Shown: positions 9,720 to 18,397 of the stretch, in pieces | Numbering within the stretch: position 1 is the first letter of the stretch | Layout: each line of letters starts with the position of its first letter | Origin: an uncultured Bacteroidales bacterium | GTDB taxonomy: Bacteria > Bacteroidota > Bacteroidia > Bacteroidales > UBA932 | Assembly: GCA_944322585.1 (NCBI GenBank) | Contig: CALUPB010000009.1 | Span: 26,916 to 90,915, forward strand | Length of the DNA stretch: 64,000 bases | Reading direction: 5' to 3' | Notes under the pieces: generated by a model | What the model saw: the letters and a program-made list of their open reading frames with translations, nothing else | Told to the model about the DNA's origin: nothing | The model's database searches: none | Program-made: the position numbers and the translations under genes

Positions 9720-10541
9720 ATGAAAAAGATTCTGTTTTTATTATCGATTGCAACAATGATTAATATCCAAGGAATTATGGCACAGGAAAAGATTACGCAG
9801 ACTGCCGGGCACGTGCAGTTGGGAGAATTTGCCCCGAAATTTGCCGAACTTAACGACGACGTGCTTTTCGGGGAGGTATGGAACAGTCCGGGACTCAGTC
9901 CTCATGACCGGAGCATGATAACCATAGCGACACTTGTCGGCAAGGGAATCATCGATTCGTCGCTGACACATCATCTCCAGTTCGCCAGACAGAACGGAGT
10001 AACCCGTACCGAAATATCGGAAATGTTGACGCACATCGCCTTTTACGCAGGTTGGCCGAATGCATGGGGCGCATTCCGGCTGGCGAAGGACGTGTGGGCC
10101 GACGACACGGCTGAAGCAGACGACAGGGCCGCTTTCCAGCGGGAGATGATATTCCCTGTCGGAGAGCCGAATACCGCATATGCCAGGTATTTTATCGGCA
10201 ACAGTTACCTGGCTCCGATATCCACGGAACAGATACCTTTCAATAATGTCACTTTCGAACCGGGGTGCCGCAACAACTGGCATATCCACCATGCCACTAA
10301 AGGTGGCGGACAGATGCTGGTCTGCGTGGCCGGCAAGGGCTGGTATCAGGAAGAAGGCAAGCCTGCCGTACAGATGCTTCCGGGCGATGTCATCCACATT
10401 CCCGCCAATGTGAAACACTGGCACGGTGCGGCAGCGGACAGCTGGTTTGCACATCTTGCCTTTGAAATACCGGGAGAAAACGCGTCCAACGAATGGCTGG
10501 AGCCTGTGACTGACGAAGAATACGGCAGACTCGGGAAATAG
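9720..10541 (+). CDS. Exported carboxymuconolactone decarboxylase-family / cupin protein
   Basis: Protein of 273 residues with a signal peptide (MKKILFLLSIATMINIQGIMAQ), so it is likely periplasmic. Residues about 30-125 form a carboxymuconolactone decarboxylase (AhpD-like) helical domain (SPHDRSMITIATLV, HHLQFARQNGVTRTEISEML). It lacks the CxxC pair of AhpD, so it is closer to the decarboxylase branch. Residues about 165-260 form a cupin barrel with metal-ligand histidines in NWHIHHATKGGGQML and HWHGAAADSW. Fused proteins of this kind are common in Bacteroidota but their reaction is mostly unknown. Its place at the end of the pectin gene run may be coincidental, or it may act on an oxidised sugar or aromatic released with pectin. 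A hairpin terminator follows. Confidence 0.85.
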   Translation: MKKILFLLSIATMINIQGIMAQEKITQTAGHVQLGEFAPKFAELNDDVLFGEVWNSPGLSPHDRSMITIATLVGKGIIDSSLTHHLQFARQNGVTRTEISEMLTHIAFYAGWPNAWGAFRLAKDVWADDTAEADDRAAFQREMIFPVGEPNTAYARYFIGNSYLAPISTEQIPFNNVTFEPGCRNNWHIHHATKGGGQMLVCVAGKGWYQEEGKPAVQMLPGDVIHIPANVKHWHGAAADSWFAHLAFEIPGENASNEWLEPVTDEEYGRLGK

Positions 10542-10595
10542 GGCAGAGTAAATCCCGCCTGGCGTGAAACAGACGGGCAAGGAGCATGTCAATAT

Positions 10596-10630
10596 GGGGG
10601 TGACTCAAAAGTGAAAGTCATCCCCTTTTT
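10596..10630 (+). terminator. Intrinsic terminator after the CMD/cupin gene
   Basis: A 10-bp stem (GGGGGTGACT with AGTCATCCCC, one G-T pair), a 10-base loop and a run of five T. It lies 55 bases after the stop codon and closes the upstream half of the pectin locus. Confidence 0.75.
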
Positions 10631-10715
10631 CCGTGTTTTTCCGTGAGATAAACTTCAGTTCCTCTTTCGAATATTCGATTCCCAGAGAGTTATCAAACCT
10701 TTTGGGGCGGCCTCT
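10605..10715 (-). pseudogene. Possible gene remnant, C-terminal fragment
   Basis: On the minus strand, between an in-frame TAA (10716-10718) and a TGA, about 36 codons read as a plausible basic protein tail with GRPKRFDNSLGIEYSKEEL. There is no start codon, and the fragment overlaps the terminator hairpin. I do not recognise the family. It may be the end of a gene lost when the downstream module was inserted, or chance. Confidence 0.22.
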
Positions 10716-10884
10716 TTAGGTGTGCAAGAATGTTCATTCCTGTTTCATCAGCCTGACCACATTCCATAATATCAAGCTCGGGTGATTGTTAATGCTGATT
10801 AAAATTAATCGTGTATGGTTTCATGGACGCGCTCGGATATCTTTCCCGCCTTCGGGTATTGAATCATTCGGGATTTATCCGTAA

Positions 10885-11038
10885 GTTTGTCTTTTAGGCA
10901 AGACAAAACTGAAAGACTATGGCAGAGGAGACATTTTCGGAGCCGCCCTTGTTACCCAAGAAGGAGTCGAACTTACCATCATCGCCCAAGGCTGGAAACA
11001 ACTATACCGCAGATTGAAAACAAACCATACGCTAACTC
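10885..11038 (+). pseudogene. Possible gene remnant before the STAND operon
   Basis: After a TAA at 10882-10884 the plus strand reads about 50 codons with protein-like composition (KLKDYGRGDIFGAALV, ELTIIAQGWKQLYRRLK), without an ATG and out of frame with the gene at 11039. The family is not recognised. The rest of the 10542-11038 gap shows the terminator at 10596 and AT-rich sequence near 10790-10830, and nothing else that I can name. It could be a relic of a gene displaced at the edge of the inserted module. Confidence 0.22.
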
Positions 11039-14000
11039 ATGACCGCCAACAATATAGACAACCGCCACATCAGGGTATTCATATCCTCCACATTCAATGA
11101 CATGCAGTCCGAGCGGGACGAACTCGTCTCCAAGATATTCCCGATACTGCGGAAAAAGGCTGCTGAAAGAAATGTCACAGTCACCGACATCGACCTCAGG
11201 TGGGGCATCACGGAGGAAGAATCCCGCAACGGAAAAGTGATAGACATCTGTCTGGACGAAATCGAAAAATCGCACCCGTTCTTCATCGGACTGCTTGGCA
11301 GCCGGTACGGCTGGACCCCTGCGGAAGACAAGGATGCGGACTATGGAACCGTCATAGAACCTCGGCACGGGTGGGCCACCGATGACATCAGGAACGGGCT
11401 CAGCATCACCGAGATGGAAATACGGTACGGTGCCCTGCGCAGCGACAGCCCGGTTTACGGCAGCTTTTTCCTGAAAGACTGCGATGAAAGCGGCATCGAC
11501 CCGAGACAGGCCAGGCTGAGACAGGAAATCCGGGAACAGGACCGGTATGAAGTGCACGTCTACGGCTCTATGGCTGAGTTCACGGAACAGGTCATCGGGA
11601 GCTTCGACAGACTGCTCGACACACTGTACCCTGAAGGAAGCGGCGACAGTCTCGAAAGCCGGCGCGCCCAACAGAGATACTATCTGCAGCAGAAGACCAT
11701 GTATTACATACCGGACAAGGCTGCGGACAAAAGGATAGAGGACTTCCTGCATGGCTCGCGGAGCAATCTTCTCGTCACCGGGACAAGCGGTATGGGCAAA
11801 TCCACCCTGCTGGCCTGGCACGCACTCAGACTCATGGAAGACGTGAATCAGGACGTAATAGCATTCTTTGCAGGGAACAGCGCTCACAATGCCACTTTCG
11901 CGGATGCCGCCCGGTGGGTCTGCCTGAATCTTTCAGACTTCCGCGGGATAGAATACGACGCTTCGGAAAATCCCTTGATACAGCTCGGGAGAATGGCCGG
12001 ACAGACAGCATCCGGCAAAAGGCTCGTCATAATAATCGACGGGATAAACCAGCTGTCAGACAGCGGAGGCAACGACAGGAATCTGGTATGGTGGCCGGAA
12101 TGGCCGGAAAATGTCAAGGTGATATTCTCGTCTCCGCAGAATGCGGAAATCATAAAGGAACTCGACCTTCGCGAATGGGAGCTTGCCAGCATCGGGAAAA
12201 TGACGATAGACGGCCGAATAGAGCTGGCCGGGAAATACTTCAGCCAGTACAGGAAAGAACTGTCCCGGGAACAGAAAGACCTGATAGGGAACGACTGGCC
12301 GCTGCTCGGTAATACTCTGATTTACGTCAGTTTCCTTGACGAACTCCGGCGTTTCGGCTCGTTCGGCGATCTGGACAGGTTCATTTTCTCTCTTGCCGGA
12401 TGCAGGGATTCAGATGAATTTTTCTCGAAACTGCTGGACCGGCAGGAAATCCTGTTCAAGGACAGCAAGGCAGACGGGCTTGTCCGGGATGTGATGACAT
12501 TGATCCATCTTTCAGAGTCCGGACTGACGGAAACACAGTTGCTTTCCATCACCGGGGCGTCCAGACTTTCGCTTTCACAGCTTCTCGGCATGAACGACAT
12601 GCACCTTGCAGTCAGAGGAGGCAGGGTGACGGAAGCGCATTCTATGTTCAGAAATGCCGTCTCGGCAAAATATCTCACCGACAAGGACTATGAGACGGCC
12701 CAAAGGAAAAGGCTCATAAGATACTTCGAAAACAACGGAGATGACCGGCAGGGACTGACAGAGCTCCCGTACCAATACGGCATGACGGAAGACTACGATT
12801 CACTTTACTGCTGCATCTGCAGGAAAGAGGTCCTTTCACACTTCACGGGAAGCGGCAGGAAGGACATTTTCGCTCGGTACTGGAGAAAGCTCACGGACAT
12901 CAATCCCCGACGGTACGACATCCTGGGCTGCGTGTATGACCTCATAAAAGACAGCAAGACGGAACTGACTGCCGGTCTGCGGTACATCTGGCTACCTATG
13001 TTCTCAAACGATGTCCTGCAACTGTCGAACATAGCCTCCGCCTACATGAAATCGCCGGAAACATCCCGGAGACTCGCGGAAGCGATGCTGAAAGTCCTTG
13101 AAAACGAGCAGGACGATGAATACGACATATTCAGACGTTCCGCTGCTGCCACTCTGGCTTCCGCCGAAAGTCTCAGCCACAACTGGAAGAATGCGCTCCT
13201 GCATTTCCGGCAGATACTCGAAGAAGGCGGGGAGGATATGGGCTCTGCGAAGGTCAGCAACATAGGGGAAATGTTTCTTTCGATGTACGAGGATATGAAG
13301 GACGAAAAATATCTGGAGTACGCTGAAAGCATCCTCAAAGCCGTCATGCAGACAAGGGAAAAACTTTATAAGGACAATCCTTGCACCGAACTTGCAACGG
13401 CTTATGCCAACTACGCTGCCGCACTTCACTACGGGTCTGTAGACAAAAGCACGGAATACAGCTTGAAAAGCATCGAGGTGTACAAGGCCATCGAAGGGGC
13501 GGACAGTCTCGATGCAGCCATAGAATACAGCAACCTGGCGATCGTATATGCCGGCATTCAGCCGCAGAAGGCCCGGGACTACGGAGAAGAGGCCTTGCGC
13601 ATATTCAGGGTGGTCGGAGGAGAGGAATCCGTACATACCGTGGAGACTCACCTGCTTTTAGGCAAGATCTGCATGAATCTCGGAGACTGGGAAAGTGCCT
13701 GCAGTCATTATGAGGCGGCATCCATAAGACCGGAGACGGCAGAGAATGCAGGGTTGGGGACTTACGGCGTATACGACCTCCTGTTCAAGGCCCAGTACTT
13801 CAGCGGAAGATACGAGGAAGCCGTCCGCACCATGGAAAAGACCATCGGCCTCGCCAGCAAAGACAGCCGGGAGAATATCCGCAGATGGGCCGATGCCGGG
13901 AAAGCGTACCTGAAACTCAAGGACTCCGCTTCCTGCCGCCGCTGCTATGAAAAGGCGATAAGTCTTTCGATGGAGTCGGGAGACCACGGTGCGGAACTGG

Positions 14001-15619
14001 AGAACCGTTACTATTATTCGATGGCACTCAACGACATGGGTGGTGCCGGAGAGTCGAACGAAATGCTTTCCCTCATCATCTCGAAAGCCGGAGAGTACGG
14101 TCTCGAAGAAAGCAAGGTCGTGGCATACGCGCTCTACAACAGGGCCATGTCCGGCATCCTTACCGGAGAAAAGCCTCAGGACGGTATCGCCGACATCGAG
14201 AGGGCGATAGCCATCCTTGAAAACCGGTACAGCGACGATGTCCGGCTGATCGAAGAGTACCGGAACGGGCTGGAGATGGCCTGTGCGAAGCTCAGCGGGG
14301 AGAGTCAGGAGAAAGCAGAGATTCCGGAGGCGGAAGAGATGAAGACTTACCTCGGAGAGGGTCTGGAGGAAATTTCTGAGATTTTCGCCTCGGGAATGCT
14401 CGATTTCAGGCAGCATCTGTACCCGTCTGCCGTATACAAGTTCGAAACCGTGCTGGAACGCATCGGGGACAGCGGAAACCTTTCTGCACAGGGTCTTGCA
14501 AAAAGGTATCTTGCCTTTGCCGAAGAACTGATTTTCCGCTCCGGTGAAGGACAGTACACTGCAGACGGCATCAGGGATACATACCTCGCCGCCGTAAATG
14601 ACGCTATGGCGGACAACAATATGGTTCTGGCCCGCGGGACAAGCCACGATTATGCCGAATTCTGCTGGCATCTCGGGGATTTCCATGCGGCGGAGAACGG
14701 CTACTGGGACGAGATTCTGTTCGGGTATTACGGTCAGGACTTCTATTCGTTCGAATCGGCCAGGGCATTCTACAATCTCGGCCCTGCCATCGAAAAACAG
14801 TATGATTCCGATTCTTCGGCCCCGCTGATGCTCGCGCTGTATTCTCTCAGCTATGCCGTCAACCTCAATTCCGGGACCGTATCCGAAGAGCTGAATGAGG
14901 GGCTGGAGCAAAGTATCGGATACTACGCCGAAGAAGCGGGAACAGAAGGGACGTATACCATAAAGCCTGGAGAGTCCGTAAAGGCAGTCCTCGCATATCT
15001 CGGCACATCGGACTACAGCCGCAAATACCTGATGACAATGGTATTGGCCTTCTGGATGGTCCGATATTACTCCGTTTCGGAGGCAAAAGACAAGGCGACG
15101 GAACTTGAATTCAGGTGCGAGTACGTGCGGGCTGCGATTTCCGAAGGACAGCTCCTCGCAGCCAAAGATACGATAGACAAAAGCCTCCCTCTGTTCGAAG
15201 AATACGGAGACCCCGGTCTGCTCGAAAGGATACGGTTACTTGCGTGCTGTTTCCACGTCCATGTACACGACACCGATGCTGCATACGAAGTCTGCCGGAA
15301 ATACGGTATCAGTGATGGTATAGTCATGCTTCTGGAGGAGTCGTGCTGTCCTTGCACCGGCGCATACAGGAAAGGCAGTACTGAAGATGCCGGGAAAGCT
15401 GCGGCGGAACTTATGGAAAAAGACGCGCAGGAGCTGACGGAAAGCGAATGCTACGATATGATCCTGTACAACGACCTCGTCGGCAACAGGTACGAAGCCC
15501 GGAAATATGCTGAAATCTGGAAAGGGAAATCACTCGAAAGCAGGCCGGACTACGCTGATCTTTTCCGTCCGGCATATGAAAGGATAGCCGGTATCATAAA
15601 TCTTCCGGAACAGGACTAA
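11039..15619 (+). CDS. STAND ATPase: DUF4062 - NACHT-type NTPase - TPR array
   Basis: A 1526-residue cytoplasmic protein. Residues 10-150 are a DUF4062 domain (IRVFISSTFNDMQSERDEL at 11-29, DLRWGITEE at 52-60, GLLGSRYGW at 84-92), the N-terminal domain also seen in NPHP3- and TEP1-like proteins. A NACHT-type P-loop NTPase follows, with Walker A GTSGMGKST (248-256, Lys254) and Walker B LVIIIDGINQL with Asp334. From about residue 700 to the end the chain is helical repeats of TPR type (for example YSNLAIVYAGIQPQKARDYGEEAL). This layout is that of STAND signal ATPases: the repeats sense, the NTPase oligomerises and the N-terminal domain signals. Bacterial relatives include antiphage Avs-type sensors, but DUF4062 has no settled activity. 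A second gene follows after 13 bases. No membrane segment. The start is the first ATG with the full domain; no Shine-Dalgarno is visible. Confidence 0.9.
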   Translation: MTANNIDNRHIRVFISSTFNDMQSERDELVSKIFPILRKKAAERNVTVTDIDLRWGITEEESRNGKVIDICLDEIEKSHPFFIGLLGSRYGWTPAEDKDADYGTVIEPRHGWATDDIRNGLSITEMEIRYGALRSDSPVYGSFFLKDCDESGIDPRQARLRQEIREQDRYEVHVYGSMAEFTEQVIGSFDRLLDTLYPEGSGDSLESRRAQQRYYLQQKTMYYIPDKAADKRIEDFLHGSRSNLLVTGTSGMGKSTLLAWHALRLMEDVNQDVIAFFAGNSAHNATFADAARWVCLNLSDFRGIEYDASENPLIQLGRMAGQTASGKRLVIIIDGINQLSDSGGNDRNLVWWPEWPENVKVIFSSPQNAEIIKELDLREWELASIGKMTIDGRIELAGKYFSQYRKELSREQKDLIGNDWPLLGNTLIYVSFLDELRRFGSFGDLDRFIFSLAGCRDSDEFFSKLLDRQEILFKDSKADGLVRDVMTLIHLSESGLTETQLLSITGASRLSLSQLLGMNDMHLAVRGGRVTEAHSMFRNAVSAKYLTDKDYETAQRKRLIRYFENNGDDRQGLTELPYQYGMTEDYDSLYCCICRKEVLSHFTGSGRKDIFARYWRKLTDINPRRYDILGCVYDLIKDSKTELTAGLRYIWLPMFSNDVLQLSNIASAYMKSPETSRRLAEAMLKVLENEQDDEYDIFRRSAAATLASAESLSHNWKNALLHFRQILEEGGEDMGSAKVSNIGEMFLSMYEDMKDEKYLEYAESILKAVMQTREKLYKDNPCTELATAYANYAAALHYGSVDKSTEYSLKSIEVYKAIEGADSLDAAIEYSNLAIVYAGIQPQKARDYGEEALRIFRVVGGEESVHTVETHLLLGKICMNLGDWESACSHYEAASIRPETAENAGLGTYGVYDLLFKAQYFSGRYEEAVRTMEKTIGLASKDSRENIRRWADAGKAYLKLKDSASCRRCYEKAISLSMESGDHGAELENRYYYSMALNDMGGAGESNEMLSLIISKAGEYGLEESKVVAYALYNRAMSGILTGEKPQDGIADIERAIAILENRYSDDVRLIEEYRNGLEMACAKLSGESQEKAEIPEAEEMKTYLGEGLEEISEIFASGMLDFRQHLYPSAVYKFETVLERIGDSGNLSAQGLAKRYLAFAEELIFRSGEGQYTADGIRDTYLAAVNDAMADNNMVLARGTSHDYAEFCWHLGDFHAAENGYWDEILFGYYGQDFYSFESARAFYNLGPAIEKQYDSDSSAPLMLALYSLSYAVNLNSGTVSEELNEGLEQSIGYYAEEAGTEGTYTIKPGESVKAVLAYLGTSDYSRKYLMTMVLAFWMVRYYSVSEAKDKATELEFRCEYVRAAISEGQLLAAKDTIDKSLPLFEEYGDPGLLERIRLLACCFHVHVHDTDAAYEVCRKYGISDGIVMLLEESCCPCTGAYRKGSTEDAGKAAAELMEKDAQELTESECYDMILYNDLVGNRYEARKYAEIWKGKSLESRPDYADLFRPAYERIAGIINLPEQD

Positions 15620-15632
15620 AATTGCAGGAACC

Positions 15633-16298
15633 ATGAAAACAGCAGATGTAAAAGATATGATCAACGAAACGCTCGCCTCGGCGGCACTGCCGGAAGATGC
15701 GGAGATAAAGGAACTTCTTGCCCGGATGGACGCGGCAAACGGAGACGAGCGGGAAAGCGCGAAGGTTGCAGAGGAAATCGCCGGGCTGCTCAAACGTATC
15801 GGCACGGTTCCATTGAACCTCGACAGCAACCAGGATCTGCTTCTTGCCCACACGATTCTGGTGAAGTCGCTGAACGACAACGATACGGCACTCCTGAAAT
15901 ACGCCCTGATAGCCATGCACAACCGTTTCATGCTCGGGGACATGCTGGAACAGGGTTTTGCCGCCGAGGCGCTGATGAAGATCTTCATTCACGGCAAGGA
16001 ACATGTCATGAAACTTCTGGCGGAGTTTGCGGGGACAGCTGCGGAAGATTCTTTCTACGGTCGTTTTTTAGACAGGGAAGACATGGAGTCTGCCGACGGA
16101 AGCCGGCTATATGCGGAGCTCATGAGGGCTGTGCTTCCCTCCCTGCACTGGCTCGTGCAGACATACCCGGACTATCCCTGCTTCATGACGCCGGAAGAGA
16201 TTGATAATTTTCAGGATACGGTCTGCAGCGGTAAAGGCGGCAAGGATGCTCTGCCGAAATTTTCAGCCTTCTGCAGGATGCTGTACGCAGTCATATAG
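15633..16298 (+). CDS. Small helical protein, partner of the STAND ATPase, unknown family
   Basis: A 221-residue soluble protein starting 13 bases after the STAND gene, so almost certainly co-transcribed. It is predicted from composition to be all-helical and acidic (EDAEIKELLARMDAANGDERE), without signal peptide, membrane segment or visible catalytic motif. I do not recognise a family. The tight pairing suggests an accessory or regulator of the STAND protein. Its C-terminus (SAFCRMLYAVI) runs into the palindromic repeat between the two convergent operons. Confidence 0.75.
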   Translation: MKTADVKDMINETLASAALPEDAEIKELLARMDAANGDERESAKVAEEIAGLLKRIGTVPLNLDSNQDLLLAHTILVKSLNDNDTALLKYALIAMHNRFMLGDMLEQGFAAEALMKIFIHGKEHVMKLLAEFAGTAAEDSFYGRFLDREDMESADGSRLYAELMRAVLPSLHWLVQTYPDYPCFMTPEEIDNFQDTVCSGKGGKDALPKFSAFCRMLYAVI

Positions 16299-16312
16299 GC
16301 TTTTTCGCCCCC

Positions 16313-16424
16313 TGTCATTTCGCGCTTAGTCGAGAGATCTGCCCATATTATCATCCACGGACTTCCCCGACTACGCTCGGGATGACAAAGTGAGAATCAG
16401 TCCTCGACCACACTCTGGATGACA
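16313..16424. repeat. REP-like palindromic repeat between convergent operons
   Basis: Three copies of one repeat unit. Two lie on the minus strand at 16364-16387 and 16401-16424; they match each other at 20 of 24 positions and read TGTCATCCcGAGcGTaGTCG and onward. A third, inverted and more diverged, lies on the plus strand at 16313-16337. The outer pair can form a large hairpin that could end transcription from both sides. Such TCATCCxGAGCG-type repeats are common between genes in many bacteria. The copy at 16401-16424 lies inside the 3' end of the channel gene and encodes its last nine residues. Confidence 0.7.
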
Positions 16425-18397
16425 TTGGTCGGGATGACAATAGTGAAGCCGGCAATGGCCATCAGGTAGGGCAGGTTGACTATCACCTGCCTGTCCTTGA
16501 ATTTCTCGCTCTCCGCCAACTCATGGTAAGGGACTATCAGAGGATGGATACGGTGCACATCGTCTCTTGTCTTCCCGTATTTCCAGCCTTCGATGGAACG
16601 CTCGGCATTCCACCGGTATTTCTCCATCCGCATCAGGACCGACAGCCGGGCATTGTCCAGAGCCTTGCGGAAGTCCTCCGGTGAGACAGCCTTCCCCGCC
16701 GCGTGCGATGAGCGCATTACCCTGTATCCCAGCGTGTTCAGATATGTCATGTAAGCGTCTACCTGATATCTGTTGGCCCAACGCATGTTCTCCTCCATCT
16801 CCATCCAGCTGCCTGCGGCTTCCGCCTTCCCTTTTGCGAACGCGGAGACATCGCCCGCCTTCATGTAGCCGTACATTTCACGGATAAATCCTTCCCGGAC
16901 ATACTCCTGATTCACATATGACGGGAGTTCGTCCAGGAGCATGGACTTCGAAATGCCCTGCTCCAGCATGCCGAACACCTTGACATTCCTGTAACGCCCC
17001 TTGTCATTGTGTATTATCCTTCCCATATCTGTCTGCATCTCCTGCCTGATGAGTACCCTCGCTTCGCTCCGGTATATCTCGCCCGGAAGATTCAGACCGA
17101 GGATGATGCTCTCGTCCGGGTCACTTATGCAGACTGCCACCGTAAGCATCTGCCGGGAATCGGCGGCCCATTGCACCAGACTTTCCCGGACCGGTGAACT
17201 GCACAGATCTTCGTTACGGTAATCCACCCGTATGTCATCTATTGCATCAATATACGGGAACTGTGCCATGAAATGCTGTTTCAGCGGCTCCACATCCCTG
17301 TCTATCACGGTTATCTCCGTCCTTATGCGTGACCCGCTTTCCGCAGCATCGTCATAATTGGCATAATGGCACACTCTCATGGCTTCCAAAAGCAGGGCCT
17401 GTCCCATGGCACCGAAGCCGGCGATGACCAGATGCACATGCCTGTCATTGCCTTGCAATCCACCGTCAGGAGAAAGCCGTATCGGGTCATAGTCCACAGA
17501 ATCATACAGCCTGTCTTCATCTTCTTCCACGGTGTAGTGAGTCCACAGACGGCGTGCCCAGTTCTCATACAGGTTGAAAGGCCTGAAATAGATTCCCTTC
17601 AACTCCGCCCGTTCCTTGTCGGACAGCGCCAGTTTCTGGATCACGCTGTAGGACCCTATCCGCTCCGACAGGGTGTAGACGGGGAGTTTGTGACCTGCAG
17701 CCGCCGGGCCTTTCAGTCTGCCGACACTGCGTACGCACTGTATGTTTTTCGAATCCCTTCCATAATCCCCCTCCTCACCGAGGATATACACTTCCTTCGC
17801 CTTGTCTATGTTCAGGCGCCGGAGTTCCTCCATGGACTCTATGTTGCCGAAATAAATGTACACCTGCCGCTCCTCTTCCCTGTCCAGACTTGCCTGCAGA
17901 CCGTGGCGCACCTTCTCGCTCTCACGGCTGCTCATGACGACTACAGGCGCTTCCGGGTCGATCCTGTGCAACTCCCTTATGAGACTGACGATGATATCCC
18001 CGCAGCCGATTATCACATAATGGCCGCTTATCGACTTATAGTACGCCTTGCCCGTACGCACGGTCTCGACGCGGCGTTCGATGATGTTCGATATGGTGGA
18101 TATGAGGACTCCTCCAAGCAGGACGGAACCCAGCAGACTGACAATGCTTACAACCAGCCTGTTGCCCCAGCTTTCCTGGGCAAGCTGGTTCCCGGGGTCC
18201 ACGAAATTGTTGTACAGCACCCACATCTGTTCGGCCCATCCGCCGTTCTCGCTCAAGGCGATACCCGAGAATGTCACGACTATAAAGGCAAAGAGAAGTA
18301 CCCCGGAAATCACCGCCACGAGCAGTGTAAGTTGCCCCTTGAGTCCGCCGGAAATGGTCCGGTCTATGAATTCCTGAGAAAGGATCTTCCGTTTCAT
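16397..18397 (-). CDS. CASTOR/POLLUX-like ion channel with two RCK domains and C-terminal RyR domain
   Basis: A 666-residue inner-membrane protein. There are two strong membrane helices (about 20-42 and 84-107) with a pore-type segment between them (WVLYNNFVDPGNQL; the DPG motif is typical of the CASTOR/POLLUX channel family). A first RCK/TrkA-N Rossmann domain (about 125-290, YVIIGCGDIIVSLIREL) and a second (about 320-480, HLVIAGFGAMGQALLLEAM) follow. The C-terminal 590-650 region is a RyR domain (EGWKYGKTRDDVHRIHPLIV), a fold found in ryanodine receptors and in predicted prokaryotic immune systems, where it is proposed to bind nucleotide-type ligands. The likely role is a ligand-gated ion channel that depolarises the cell. 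The start ATG overlaps the stop of the upstream RyR gene (ATGA). The last nine residues (NVIQSVVED) come from a REP-like repeat. Confidence 0.87.
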   Translation of the reverse strand: MKRKILSQEFIDRTISGGLKGQLTLLVAVISGVLLFAFIVVTFSGIALSENGGWAEQMWVLYNNFVDPGNQLAQESWGNRLVVSIVSLLGSVLLGGVLISTISNIIERRVETVRTGKAYYKSISGHYVIIGCGDIIVSLIRELHRIDPEAPVVVMSSRESEKVRHGLQASLDREEERQVYIYFGNIESMEELRRLNIDKAKEVYILGEEGDYGRDSKNIQCVRSVGRLKGPAAAGHKLPVYTLSERIGSYSVIQKLALSDKERAELKGIYFRPFNLYENWARRLWTHYTVEEDEDRLYDSVDYDPIRLSPDGGLQGNDRHVHLVIAGFGAMGQALLLEAMRVCHYANYDDAAESGSRIRTEITVIDRDVEPLKQHFMAQFPYIDAIDDIRVDYRNEDLCSSPVRESLVQWAADSRQMLTVAVCISDPDESIILGLNLPGEIYRSEARVLIRQEMQTDMGRIIHNDKGRYRNVKVFGMLEQGISKSMLLDELPSYVNQEYVREGFIREMYGYMKAGDVSAFAKGKAEAAGSWMEMEENMRWANRYQVDAYMTYLNTLGYRVMRSSHAAGKAVSPEDFRKALDNARLSVLMRMEKYRWNAERSIEGWKYGKTRDDVHRIHPLIVPYHELAESEKFKDRQVIVNLPYLMAIAGFTIVIPTNVIQSVVED

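Noticed and set aside
13658-14911. A long open frame antisense to the STAND gene (417 codons)
   Set aside because: It is a shadow of the GC-rich coding frame: no domain, no start context, and it crosses the well-supported TPR coding region.
16397-18397. Reading the channel as the housekeeping TrkA potassium uptake protein
   Set aside because: TrkA is soluble and lacks membrane helices; this protein has a pore region with a DPG motif and a RyR tail, so CASTOR/POLLUX-like is a better fit.
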